From assembly GCA_963576475.1 (NCBI GenBank), contig OY754986.1:12337493-12401492 (forward strand): DNA of 64,000 nucleotides, written 5' to 3'. Source of the stretch: Molanna angustata. Lineage: Eukaryota > Arthropoda > Insecta > Trichoptera > Molannidae. Positions within the stretch are counted from its first letter, which is position 1. Every line of letters starts with the position of its first letter. Positions 10,990-21,770 of the stretch are shown here, piece after piece. Under the pieces are notes generated by a model that worked only from the letters and a program-made list of their open reading frames with translations, was not told the DNA's origin and did no database searches. The translations under genes were made by a program, and so were the position numbers.

Positions 10990-11880
10990 TTATAATATTG
11001 ATGTTAGTTGTTTTTTTAATGAATGTAGGCTATTGTTAAAAATATCTGGCTTATGATTAAGGTTATTGTACATATTGCAGCTGCGGTTAATAAAAGTGTT
11101 GTTTGCATAGTTTGTTCTTGAGTATTTAGTGTAAAAGAGGAGGTTCTGGCGGTTTTGTCTGGCGGGGCAGTTGAATGGGATTTGTCCTAAGAGATACGGA
11201 CTATCTATTTGGTTGTTAAGTAATTTATATAGGAAACATATATCAGTTATACCCCTTCTTTTGTTAAGTGGTAACATTTGGTGATGTTTTAAAGATTCCT
11301 CATAACTGATACCAAATCGCCTAGTTCTAAAATCGAGGTGTTTGATGAATTTTTTTTGGATTCTTTCTATGTTATTTATGTGAAACTTATAATGAGGATT
11401 CCATACAGTGGTTGCGAATTCCACGTGACTTCGAACATATGCGTTAAATAAAATTTTTAGACAGTCAATATTCTTAAATGGTTTGTTCACCCTTAGGACA
11501 AAGCCTAAACCCTTGTAGCTTCTACTAATAACATTATTAATGTGGGAAATAAAGTTAAGCTTATCGTCCACAATTACTCCCAGGTCTTTTGCCTCGGATT
11601 TACGGGAGAGACTGGAGTCATTGATTTTGTAAATGAATTCGATGGGAGTTTTTATTCTTTTAAATGTTACAATGAAACATTTTCCGGTGTTAAGGTAAAG
11701 ATGGTTTTTTTTGCAGTATTCGGTGAGATTGTCAATGTCATTTTGTAGTTGTAGGCAGTCTTGAGTTGATCGAATAGTTTTAAATAATTTAGTGTCGTCA
11801 GCAAATAGAATTATTTCGGAATTTTTAATACAAGTGGATATGTCATTTATATATATATATAAGAAAGAGCAATGATCCAA
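10990..11880 (-). pseudogene. LINE reverse transcriptase, C-terminal part
   Basis: 296 codons in the frame that follows the slip. Motif C of the RT palm domain is present as 'LFADDTKLF' (FADD at residues 26-29). It is followed by the thumb-region words 'HLYLNTGKC' and 'AKDLGVIVDDKLNF', then 'RSHVEFATTVWNPHY' and 'IERIQKKFIKHLDFRTRR', which mark the C-terminal domain of CR1/jockey-type LINE proteins. The frame ends normally with a stop at 10990. It cannot be made on its own: the first codons are shared, in another frame, with the upstream part. A close relative of this region is at 56390-57009. Confidence 0.85.
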
Positions 11881-12709
11881 GATGAGATCCTTGAGGAACT
11901 CCGGATGGTGTAGGTCTAAAGCATGATGTAAACCCTCTCACAGCAACTGCTTGAGATCGATTCTTAACATAAGATTCAAGCCATCTATATAGATTACCGC
12001 GTATGCCGAAGTTCCAAATTTTTAATAACAAAATGTCGTGGTTAATCTTGCCAAAGGCTTTAGCGAAATCCATGTATATCGCGTCAAGTTGGTAATTCTT
12101 ATGTAGAGCTGATATTGCGACCTGAGAGAATTCTAAAATATTTGTTTCAACTGATCTTTTACAAAGAAATCCATGTTGCTTTTCGGAGATTGCAGTCCTA
12201 ATAATTGGGTTAATTTGGTCTACAACAATTTTTTCTAATATCTTACTGAATAATGTCAGCTTAGAAATCGGTCTATAGTTTTCAATATTATTAACATCGC
12301 CGTTTTTGTGGATAGGGGTAATGAGTGCTCTTTTCCATATATTTGGTAAGGAGCCCTCGCTAAAGGTTCGTTGGAAAATTATAGCTAGGGGAACGGAAAT
12401 TTCTGCAGCGTACTCCTTTATTAATATTGCTGGTATATTATCACAACCTGGTCCTTTGGTAACATTTATGCTTGCTAGGTATTTATACACCATGTTGTGG
12501 TTTATTTCAATATTTTCTAAGGTGATGTTAGGATTAAATTCGGCTCGAATTTGATCTGTTAATGAAATTGGTGTGTCAAGAAAGACTGAACTAAAGTAGT
12601 CATTAAATGCATTGCATATTGATTGGCCATCATGAACAGTTAATTGACTGTAGTTCATTGTGCTTGGTAAATTATTATTTGCGGTTAAATTATAGTTATC
12701 GTAAAACAA
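11843..12709 (-). pseudogene. LINE reverse transcriptase, N-terminal part
   Basis: 288 codons carrying the RT fingers and palm: 'KGPGCDNIPAILIK', 'WKRALITPIHKNGD', 'NYRPISKLTLFSKILEK', 'KQHGFLCKRSVETNI', the motif A region 'YMDFAKAFGKINHD' (catalytic D retained) and 'PSGVPQGSHLGSLLF'. The frame then runs into a TATATATATA stretch (about 11851-11862) and out of phase. The tail 'LIYIYK' and the next ORF's 'FLYIYIND' overlap, which shows that expansion of the dinucleotide run caused the shift. The sequence opens mid-protein at the 5' truncation, so the first Met is not a real start. Confidence 0.85.
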
Positions 12710-12871
12710 TCACGTGCGTGCGCAGATCGCAAATTATAGTCTTTTTGTTTGGTTCGTATATGTGCAAACCGTCTCCCTAGGTTCAAGATGTTTGGTGGAA
12801 TCTATATACCCTTGAATTATTTCAGGAATTTCTGTTTTTAATTATTATTCTTCTTTTTCCTTTAGCCATCT

Positions 12872-13070
12872 TTCGGCCCTTGTGACTCAATTCATTAGAT
12901 ATCTGACTCCTGAAATGTCCCGGGTTCGATTCCCGGTGGAGACACAGTTTTTAATTTTGTTTTCAGCTTGGATCCGTAAGACGATGAATATTGTAAGTCT
13001 CCAGAATGTGTTACATGTTAAATAAATGTTAGTTGCCCGAAAGGCAATATAAATTAATAAATAATTTGCA
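12872..13070 (+). mobile_element. tRNA-derived SINE, family 2
   Basis: The head has a B box 'GGGTTCGATTCCCGGTGGAG'. The body carries 'GTAAGTCTCCAGAATGTG' and 'GTTAGTTGCCCGAAAGGC', and the tail is (ATAA)n. The A-box end is worn (CGGCCCTTGTGACTCAATTC). Confidence 0.78.
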
Positions 13071-13486
13071 ATAATTTTGATAACCGCCGTTTAGGGCAAG
13101 AACGCCAAGTAAATAATCCAGGAAAATTCACGTATGTCATGCAATATTTATTATTATTGTGGTTGACCAGCAGGAAAGTCTATTTTTGAATTAAATAAAG
13201 AAACACGCACCGTCACTGCTTTAATCTTATCGCCAATAGATACTCGTTGGTAGTTACCTTAGCAACGACATACAAATTAAATCAGGGTTGAATATTCGGA
13301 ATCATTAACAATTCATATACAATCTTTGACTGTTTGTATTAGGTATCCTCTTCTTCGCGAGGTTTGACACCTGTCACATATTATAAAGCAAGAGAAAAGC
13401 GTATCTAGTGGAGAGGAATATAGCGAAAAATCCCTCATTTAACATTTATAACTAGTGGAAAATTCAAAAGTACTCTTACTGTGACT
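13071..13486. other. No gene seen
   Basis: AT-rich, nothing recognised. Confidence 0.4.
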
Positions 13487-13971
13487 ACAAAATTGTAGAC
13501 TGTCATCGTTACCGCTCTGTCCTACTTGACACACACATAATTGTAGACTGTCATCGTTACCGCTCTGTCCTACTTGACACACACATAATTGTAGACTGTC
13601 ATCGTTACCGCTCTGTCCTACTTGACACACACATAATTGTAGACTGTCATCGTTACCGCTCTGTCCTACTTGACACACACATAATTGTAGACTGTCATCG
13701 TTACCGCTCTGTCCTACTTGACACACACATAATTGTAGACTGTCATCGTTACCGCTCTGTCCTACTTGACACACACATAATTGTAGACTGTCATCGTTAC
13801 CGCTCTGTCCTACTTGACACACACATAATTGTAGACTGTCATCGTTACCGCTCTGTCCTACTTGACACACACATAATTGTAGACTGTCATCGTTACCGCT
13901 CTGTCCTACTTGACACACACATAATTGTAGACTGTCATCGTTACCGCTCTGTCCTACTTGACACACACACA
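13487..13971. repeat. 48-bp minisatellite, 10 near-identical copies
   Basis: The unit starts AATTGTAGACTGTCATCGTT and continues ACCGCTCTGTCCTACTTGAC, then ACACACAT. Since 48 is a multiple of 3, one minus frame stays open (16-residue cycle 'LCVCQVGQSGNDDSLQ') and gives a 177-codon ORF with no other protein features. Copies are practically identical, which points to recent amplification or homogenisation. Confidence 0.95.
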
Positions 13972-14679
13972 TAATTTTATAATATATTGGACCTTGACTG
14001 TCCCAGCACTGCGACCATTTAAAATCTTTTGTATTTCCTTCATCTTGGCCTAGTTTATGTTTATTTTAGTATTACTCAATATCAATATTATAGAATTTTT
14101 CAAAATAAACTTTTGTCTTCATTGCTAAATTCTAAAAGGAATAGGAATGATTAATAATTCTTTAGAAGTACCTAGCATGAAATAGGCACCAGCCTCAGAG
14201 TTTTCTTTAGTCTGTGACTCGATATCAACATCATGCCAAGGTTGACGTTTAAAAGTTGTATCGTGGTGTATTAAAAATGGCATTTGCTCTTGGCAGGCTC
14301 CCCCTTATTGGCGGACGTGAGCCGACTTCAAAGTAGCGCCAGTTTAATTAAAAATCAAAAAAAGTTTGAGAAACCCTGGCCGCAGCAGCGTACCCTCGAC
14401 CCTTCACGGCACCGCCACAAATTTACTCAAGACGTGATATGAAAACTTACAAACAGGGCTGTGAATTTATAGTTTTTTTTATTTATTTTTAATTATACTA
14501 CCAAAAATGGGATTAAAAAATTTATTAGATGTCATCAATTTCATTACTTTATAATGAGTCATTGGGTTTAATTCCAAACAAGTTTTTTTTTCAACACAAA
14601 AGTCATCAAAAACAAAATGTCTACACGAGAACTGTCACTATATCCATTTTACAATACAGCAATGATATTCTTTGTCCAT
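13972..14679. other. No gene seen
   Basis: Only a short GC-richer patch (about 14290-14420) stands out. It is not identified. Confidence 0.4.
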
Positions 14680-15075
14680 TACTTATTTACTTACTTAACG
14701 TGTCCGGACATTCATATAAGGCCTTTCCACTCCAATACGTTGCAGCAGCAATTGCCACGTCATTTGCCATAACCAAGGATTCCTCGTTACATCCCTGTAC
14801 CATGTTTCGGCAGACAAGAAGATGCTTATCATATTGGACCTCCCCGCAATCGCAAGATACATCCTCTTCTCGACCTTTACCCCACCCATACAAGTTCTTT
14901 TTACACATTGTGACACTTACATGGAGTCTATCCAGTGTCTTCCGTGTGCTGTAGGGTAGATTGAGTCCCGGTCCCAAAGTCTCCGACAGCTATCTCGACC
15001 TTCACTGTACTGTTCAATCCAGTGTCTTGTCCTTTCTGACGGTACCTGAAAGGGGGATGTCGTGGTCAATTTAAA
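14680..15075 (-). pseudogene. LINE ORF2 3' end, family with CCHC-like tail
   Basis: The minus strand encodes the extreme C-terminus of a LINE polyprotein: 'NLPYSTRKTLDRLHVSVTMC', then 'YGWG', then a Cys/His cluster 'CDCGEVQYDKHLLVC', then 'AATYWSGK'. The element ends at about 14680 with a GTAAGTAAATAAG-type tail on its sense strand. The same tail and Cys cluster occur at 30270-31183, and a tail-only piece lies at 33546-33690. The sequence is truncated at its 5' side, and the frame breaks near 14980. Confidence 0.7.
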
Positions 15076-15083
15076 TTTCTTCT

Positions 15084-15409
15084 ATTTAAATCAATCTTCA
15101 GTCTTCATCTTTCCCCTTAGCGCTTTTATCCCGTTTCTATCGGGGTACGCTTTGACCATGATCCTGGAATTGGCGAGTCTGGTTATTATGTACATTGAAG
15201 CGACTGCCATCTGACCTTCGTAACCCTTAGAAAGGGGAACTAGAGAAATTGGATCATGGCTACACATAGCTAGTGATATAAATTCGCACATAGATTTTTT
15301 AAAAATCCAGAGGTGCGTGCCCCGCCCGGATTCGAACCGTCGACCTCAAGCATGTGAGGCGACGACATTACCGCTGGGCTATCACCGCTCATTTAAATCA
15401 ATCTTCAGT
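15084..15409 (-). mobile_element. tRNA-derived SINE, family 3, with 19-bp target duplication
   Basis: The 288-bp body (15103-15390) is flanked by the perfect 19-bp direct repeat ATTTAAATCAATCTTCAGT at 15084-15102 and 15391-15409. On the minus strand it opens with a tRNA-like head (GATAGCCCAGCGGTAATG A box; GGTTCGAATCCGGGCG B box), followed by 'TATGTGCGAATTTATATCAC'. The long duplication is what LINE-driven retroposition leaves. The antisense ORF at 15091-15291 is spurious. Confidence 0.88.
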
Positions 15410-15744
15410 ATTGCAAAAAATATATAAATTGATTAAATTTGAAAGCTCAGTTTATAGAACTGAATTCATTGTTAATAATTTACTTTGCGTAGCTCTATTT
15501 GCAGGGTGTTTTACCCAAAGACCTTATATATTAAAGCAATATACATTATAAGACCTTATATACATTATAATAAGGTCTTTGGTTTTACAAAAATATAATA
15601 ATTATTTAGTTTTTGTGTTAACAGATTGATCCGTTTTAAATTTAATAAATAAAAAAATAACAGTGCTTTTTCAGGGATTTGATTATTATAACGACCGAAC
15701 AATTTCTTCTAAATTCCCACATATTTGACTTATAAAAAAATCAT
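15410..15744. other. No gene seen
   Basis: AT-rich. A near-palindrome around 'AAGACCTTATATA..TATAAGACCTTATATACAT..AAGGTCTT' lies at 15520-15580. Confidence 0.4.
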
Positions 15745-16030
15745 TAACTCCGCCCACATATTTGACAACACTTACTATGCCCACATATTTGAAAACATTT
15801 TAAAATCACTGTAACTCCGCCCACATATTTGACAACACTAACTCTGCCCACATATTTGAAGACATTTTAAAATCACTGTAACTCCGCCCACATATTTGAC
15901 AACACTAACTCTGCCCACATATTTGAAAACATTTTAAAATCACTGTAACTCCGCCCACATATTTGACAACACTAACTCTGCCCACATATTTGAAAATATT
16001 TTAAAATCACTGTAACTCCACCCACACAAA
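15745..16030. repeat. 67-bp tandem repeat, about 4.5 copies
   Basis: Each unit contains two related half-words, 'ACTCCGCCCACATATTTGAC' and 'ACTCTGCCCACATATTTGAA', then 'ACATTTTAAAATCACTGTA'. The spacing of GTAACTCCGC is exactly 67 (15811, 15878, 15945, 16012). It therefore looks like an older shorter repeat amplified as a dimer. Confidence 0.9.
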
Positions 16031-16439
16031 CTTGTAAATATTGTTGGATCGGTCTTGTCAAATTTAGTTTCATTTAGATCTTGACAATGCTGAGTAACCT
16101 CGCCGAAAACTTTTGGTCGTACAAATCAAAACTGTGATTTTTTGAGAATTTTATAAATGTTTGTATTTTGTCATTGTTGACGGAACAGATATTGTGGAGC
16201 TTCGTTTTAGGGTATCAAAAGAAATCACTGATTTATGTTCCACAGAGATTTATTTTCCTTCACTGGACAATCGTTTCGGTATATTGATTATTGGGTCCTT
16301 GAAAGAAAATACAACTACATATATGGAACCTAAATCGAACATTCATTTGTATAAAACCACAACAAAATATTTTTTTACACATCATCAAAATAATTACCAG
16401 GTTAATGCGAAAATTATAAATTTACATATATACGATCAC
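16031..16439. other. No gene seen
   Basis: The plus ORF 16161-16463 (100 codons) shows no domain and runs into a repeat. I do not call it. Confidence 0.4.
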
Positions 16440-16665
16440 GGCATATCCCAAAATGTGCGGTAATCGACAACAGGTGAGCGGGTGTGCATTGCCACTAGTC
16501 TCGTCCCACCCAAGAAGGCGACATTCAGAATGGGTATTTAAATCTCATTGCTGAACTTTGCCTGTTTTGTATTCGATTTCCCGGCTCGTTCGGGACACTG
16601 GAAAACAATGATAGTGGAAAAGAGTGGAAGCACTATTTTAAGCCGGTGCCTTGCAGCAAATTAAA
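16440..16665 (-). repeat. Helitron-like composite family F/G, fragment
   Basis: Carries the G block ('CATATCCCAAAATGTGCGG', 'CAGGTGAGCGGGTGTGCATT') and the outer block 'GCTGAACTTTGCCTGTTTTG'. The same blocks occur in order at 62935-63620, and G in reverse at 27590-27790. Confidence 0.55.
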
Positions 16666-16814
16666 TTAAAAAGTCTTTGTATAAAATACATCAAACCTGA
16701 AGTTTTTTTTCTTCTTTTTTCCCCGCTATTGTTTTAGAATGACCATAATATATTATTGTATTTACATAATATATAAGTAAGTCTTCACGTTGCTTTGGTT
16801 GGTGATAAGAGAAA

Positions 16815-17470
16815 ACGCTCATGCATAATATGCACAAGCTCATGGTGGCACAGAGGGGTATGAAGGGAAGGATGTTGAACATCTATTTACAGCAGACCAA
16901 AGTAACTGATGTCACCGAGAGAGTCATCACTCTGAAATGGAATTGGCATGACACATTGCCAGATATACCGATGGTAGGTGGACCCAGAGAGCCTTGGAGT
17001 GGCGTCCGAGACAGGTAAAATAAGCATGGGATAGTAGCGTCTAGCCCCTGAGTTTCTTTTCTGCATTATTAGGTTAGGTTTAAGTTTGTGTATAATAATA
17101 ATAGCGACTCGCGTGAGCGAGTTGCTTTATAAATTGAATTATAAATTATTATAAATTAAATATATAATATTCTTTTAATTTTTCGCATTTATTATAAAAT
17201 CTCATAACTCATTTGACTTAATACTACGAGATCTCAACCAATCAGAGAGCCAACCGGAAACAGAATGCAAACGGGTAGATTCGGATTGTAGACTCTAGTG
17301 CATGGGATGTCCTCAGACGGTGGTAGGACTGCATTAAAGCAGTGGCAGGGAGCAATTGGAAGCGGTGTGCCCATGAAAGGGAGGAGTGGAAGAAGAAGGG
17401 GGAGGCCTATGTTCAACTCAACGCAAACAGTCTTATGAAGAAGAAGAAGAAGATAAGAAAAGAAAATCGT
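16815..17470 (+). pseudogene. LINE ORF2 C-terminus, interrupted
   Basis: A plus-strand remnant: 'HKLMVAQRGMKGRML', 'KVTDVTERVITLKWNWHDTL' and 'GGPREPWSGVRDR' are the worn post-RT blocks of an 'endonuclease-reverse transcriptase' type LINE (normally ...LKWQWAGH...). After an intervening stretch of about 240 bp (17030-17270) without coding similarity, the family's end reappears as 'AGSNWKRCAHEREEWKKKGE' followed by 'AYVQLNANSL' and an AAG-rich tail. The split suggests an insertion or rearrangement within a dead copy. Confidence 0.6.
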
Positions 17471-17823
17471 CTTTGTAGACAACTTCTTTTTTTAAATAAA
17501 TTTAATAAAAAAATAATATTAATATTCTTTTGGCAGCCCTGTCGTTTAAGACCATCCATGTGACACCAGTGTCTGATGTTATGAAAGTTTTGTGTATGTC
17601 ACCCCACCCTAACCTAGGATATATGATATAAGTTTATGTAAGAAGTTCGCATCAATAACAATACCATACCATACCAACTTCTAACCTTCCCTCATATTCA
17701 GTAGGTACACGATCTCAATATATCCACATACGGACTGGACATGTACCTACATACATACATACATATGTTCACCAACAAACATGTATAAACATTTTAATTG
17801 ATTTGTTTTGCTCTGAAGCTATG

Positions 17824-18417
17824 AAAAAACGAGTGGGTTATGGCCAACGCTAAACTCCTCACTAACAAGTCATCCTACAAAGTATTCAAATTTTGTATGG
17901 AAAATTTTCATCATTTTCATGAAATGACTTTGTTAAATTATTTTTTATTTATATATTTTATTATGAAAAGTTGATATTTCTTTAATGCCATTTTATTAAA
18001 GTGATGAGCCTTTTTACTTATTTGAACATAAAATTTTCAAATTTTAATTTTCCTGAGCTTGGGGTCACTTTGAAATATTTGGCAGTTAAAAAAATTGAGA
18101 AGCACTATTCAGATATCCTTCAAAATCTAATGGGGTCTAAGTGAGTATTAGGTATACAAATTTGCGAAATTTGAATAGAATCGAATGAGTACTTTAGTCT
18201 ATAATCGATAAAGTAAAAATGAACACGCCGTACATAGCATACTGCACATAGCACATAGCACACTGCACATAGCACACACACACAGATACATTGTGATGAA
18301 ACTTTCAGAATACAATCTCAGCATGATACTAGTTGATAATCTGCAATAAAAAAATACCCTTAAAAATTGCGAAATCATAACTCCCCACTATATCCCCTTG
18401 GGTTAGTGAGGAGTAAA
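17824..18417 (+). repeat. Interspersed family A, copy 2
   Basis: Full-length relative of 2762-3315 with the same ends (CTAAACTCCTCACTAAC; GGGTTAGTGAGGAGT) and the same interior order. An extra CACATAGCACATAGCACA run expands the short internal repeat. Confidence 0.75.
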
Positions 18418-18439
18418 AAATGGTCTGATATTTTTGTGT

Positions 18440-18565
18440 GCCTCCCGTATGAGCCGGCTATTAGATAATACAGCAGGCAAAATAATATAATATTCATCGT
18501 TCTCTCTGAATGTAGTGCCTTTTGGGTGTGACGAAACTGGTGTGTGGGTATACACGCATGTGTCT
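18440..18565 (+). repeat. Helitron-like family F/G, G-block fragment
   Basis: Parallels 27570-27665: 'CAGGCAAAATAA' start, 'GTATACACGCATGTGTC' end. It lies between family A and family C copies. Confidence 0.45.
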
Positions 18566-19070
18566 ATATATCCAACTGTCGATTTGTTCAAGAGAATTTT
18601 ATTCTCTAAACCTATCGACAAAGTATCAAGCCAAGATTTGTATGCAGGGTCTATATTTTTCATGGTCTTTGCAACGATGAAGTCAAATAACACCGACTTA
18701 GAGGCTTCGCAGCATATATGTTCATTATATGGATTTACTCAGAATTAGGAGTAGAACATTTAGTGTGTGTGTATGTGTGTCCGTCGCTCCTTTATAACTT
18801 TTGATCCTCTCAATTTACAGAGCCCAAAATTTCAGATTATGTCTCAAATATTTTTTATTAAGAAAAATATTTTTTTATGATAAATTTATGTGTTTAACTG
18901 CCTATATTTCCAAAGTTTTTAAAAATATCGAAAAAAGCCTAAACACCCCAACTAGATAATTTAATTTGCTATAAAAAATATTAAGAATCTAGTAGTACAT
19001 TTCAAACTTTTTTAAACAATCTTTATAAAAATTGAATTTAGTGATGACATCGCTTCATACAATTTGTCAC
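18566..19070 (+). repeat. Hairpin family C, internally deleted copy
   Basis: Begins 'TCCAACTGTCGATTTGTTCA' with the characteristic hairpin (..GAGAATTTTATTCTC..), followed by 'GAGGCTTCGCAGCATATATG', 'AACTTTTGATCCTCTCAATT' and 'GAATTTAGTGATGACATCG'. Compared with 39545-40270 it lacks about 150 bp of the middle. Confidence 0.7.
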
Positions 19071-19864
19071 CCGGTGACCGTTTGAGACACTTTGAAAATG
19101 TTCACTGGATGACCGAAACTAGTCAGTGTCCCTAAAGTAGTAGAACTGAAAACTTTGGTTTTATTTTACCATTCCAAATTTATTTATAATTTGCAATGGA
19201 ATAAAATTTATAATTGTACACAAAGTTGTGTTTTACTTCATATAATCAATTGCAAAATGATACCACAAAGTAAAAAACAGTCGTTTGTCGATGATGTATA
19301 ATATACATGTTTTATATATTATATTTTACAATTTTAATACTGTAACTTAAGGAATATAATAACATTTGTACTTGACTTATTTGTATGGGAAACTCACTGA
19401 TAGCCCATAGGCTAGAGTGATCCCGATTATTCTGTAAAACTTTTCTTTATAAATCGAAAAAAAAATCAAAATAAAAAATATGCAAAAGATAATGGGATAT
19501 GTGGGGATTGTGGGCAGTGGGGAGAGACAAAAAGGATGCCTCATATCACTGCGTCATTGCCGATATACTTCTGACGATATTGCGGATATGTGTTGTTGAA
19601 CATATCAGTATCATAAAACCTTTTATTATACTGCTAAAAATGCGTGGAAAGCATGAATAAAATTCTGTGATTAATTTTGGTCTATTTCGGGTACACGTAC
19701 CTAATTTTAAGTGATACTACGACGTCGCAATCAGTTAAACTTTTTAAAAAAAGATCCACATCCTCTCTCACATCCCACATCCTCTATCTCCCTCCTTTCT
19801 TCGTTTATCTTGTTTTTTTTTGTTATAAATTTAATATACCTACCACCGCTCTCATTTTGACCTC

Positions 19865-19925
19865 ACATTGCGTTGGTTGGTTGGAAGAAATTGCCTAATG
19901 GCAATAAACCCGTCATTGTAAACAT
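19865..19925 (+). repeat. Short dispersed tail motif
   Basis: 'GGTTGGAAGAAATTGCCTAA' plus 'TGGCAATAAACCCG' recurs in reverse at about 20165-20225, in reverse and worn form at 23590-23650, and forward at 33270-33330. It looks like the 3' tail of a SINE or LINE family. The parent is not identified. Confidence 0.5.
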
Positions 19926-20034
19926 AACATTTAACATTATACGTTTCTCGTTTATTTTATTGTATATTCAAAAGTACAGGCGTACATTTTTTTTACATTT
20001 TTTTTCACAGTTACAATTTTTGACTCGAATTGTA

Positions 20035-20160
20035 ACAATTTAGGGATCCACTCAAACATACACAAAAAAATAATCAAAATCGCTTCGGTCGATTAAGAGG
20101 AGTTCAGTGACATACATACGTACAGAAAATTATTTTAATCTTTCTATACATATAATTAGT
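20035..20160 (-). repeat. Helitron-like family F, fragment
   Basis: The reverse complement contains 'CTGTACGTATGTATGTCACT' and the 'GACCGAAGCGATTTTGAT' word found at 27228-27345 and 63345-63462. Confidence 0.55.
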
Positions 20161-20225
20161 ATGTACACTGGCGGGCTTATTGCCTAATGGCATTTTTTTT
20201 TCCAACCAACCAGAGCAATCGTTAA

Positions 20226-21340
20226 ATATACTAAACAGTGTGTACTATGGTAATTAATTAATCACATTACAAAATAAATTAAGATACATAGCAGAAGAAA
20301 ATAAGAACAATTCACGACTATATCTCTTTTCGAAGTAAGTCATGTTATAAAGTGTTTTAACTTCTTTTTTGTTTTCTATTTTTTCTATGTAAAATATGTT
20401 TTTTGGTAATAATAAAAAAAATCATAGCAATGATATGAATAAATTAAATATCCTACAGATGAACAAAATAAATTGGAAGAAACGGTAACATAATCATTTA
20501 CCTATGTATTAATTTTATGATAAATTCACAGAGAAATTTTGATATGTGTTATGTTACCTTTTCAATTAAGAAAAAAATAGCCACTTATATTTCACCAAGT
20601 ATATAGGTAATTCTAAACATCTTGGTTTTTTTCTGATTATTTTCGTCATTATGGCACAAATATACAGCCATCTATCGGATGCCAGGAAAGTTTGAATCCC
20701 TCAGTGAAATCAGGTAGTTTTCCCTATATAATTATAAAGCTTGCTATGTTTCCACATTAACCCACAAATATTTAATGACTCTGAGTCGTTATATCAGCAC
20801 TCTCTCTATGCTGGCAACCCTGTGTAATATTTTCGTTCAATACCAACTTAATACACCATCTTTAATTACCTTTTAACGAGTCGGATTTTACGAGGAGTAA
20901 AAATGATATTATTTCAGAATTTTATAGTCTTTAATTAGTAGTTTAATGGGGGGGAAACCGTGTTGCTCTGTATATGTGTGTGTTTATTACAAAACAAATT
21001 ACTTGGAAACAAATTATTTCGTTCCTTGAAAAATGGGATATTCCAAATTAATCAACTATCCGCCATCAAAACTATGAATGAAGATATTTTTATGGATAAC
21101 TATTCGATTCGAAACCGTGTTCATAATGTTCCATTTTAAATTTACATTACTACTCTGAAAACACAGCTCCTTTTAATAGACTTTCAAAGGGATTTTTTTT
21201 TAGCGAAAAGTATCTCCCTTCTCCAAATCCTTTTGTTTTCTAATCATTGCCATTGACTGTTATTATTTTCTGTATTTTTTTGCTTTTCTTTGTTATTGTT
21301 ATTGTATATATTTTTGTTATGTTTTAACGTTATTGCCATA
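20226..21340. other. No gene seen
   Basis: About 1.1 kb of AT-rich DNA without recognisable coding or repeat structure. Confidence 0.4.
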
Positions 21341-21545
21341 GTACACATTTATTTATTTTATTTTATTTTACCTTTTTATAATGACAACACACCATATTTA
21401 TAATGACAACAATCAGTAGATTTCTGCTGCCCTACTAGGAAATCCTGTTCTAGGTCAAGCAGTTTACAATTTTTATTGACAATTATATGCAATTATGAAC
21501 CAGGTGATTTTTCCCGTTCAACACTAAATATGTACACAATTTAAA
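21341..21545 (+). repeat. Dispersed repeat H, uninterrupted copy
   Basis: Contains 'CCATATTTATAATGACAACA', 'CTGCTGCCCTACTAGGAAAT' and 'CAGGTGATTTTTCCCGTTC'. The same sequence occurs at 57391-57431 plus 58094-58210, where a LINE interrupts it. This copy therefore gives the empty-site structure of that insertion. Confidence 0.7.
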
Positions 21546-21770
21546 CTTTCTGCAATCACAATTATTACCTCAACAAACCAGGATGCAAGGAAGTGTAGGT
21601 ATATTATTATTTAAAAATATAAATAAATAAATAAATATTTCCAATAATTTTAAACAAGGGCGAAAACATTGTTTCTGTATTCAAAATACGTATTTTCATT
21701 TTATTGTTAAATGGACAATGTACAGTACAGATACATGCATACAATTTATTATTGAAATAGAACAAATATA

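Larger units (their letters stand above)
10655..12713 (-). mobile_element. 5'-truncated jockey/CR1-like LINE
   Basis: A non-LTR retrotransposon on the minus strand. It keeps most of the reverse transcriptase and the C-terminal region, a 3' UTR with a GT microsatellite, and a tail of TTTA/AATA units (plus-strand TTTATTTATTTATTTATTTT near 10663-10690). The endonuclease and any ORF1 are missing, so it is a typical dead-on-arrival 5' truncation. The ORF is split by a frameshift in a TA repeat (two entries below). It lies immediately upstream (minus sense) of the candidate exon at 10379-10587. Confidence 0.85.

Noticed and set aside
13439..13972. 177-codon repeat protein
   Set aside because: Open only because the 48-bp unit is a multiple of three. 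No domain or promoter.
16161..16463. 100-codon plus-strand ORF
   Set aside because: No recognisable motif, low-complexity composition, and its end runs into a dispersed repeat.
17060..17090. Telomeric (TTAGG)n
   Set aside because: Only two units (GGTTAGGTT). No array.
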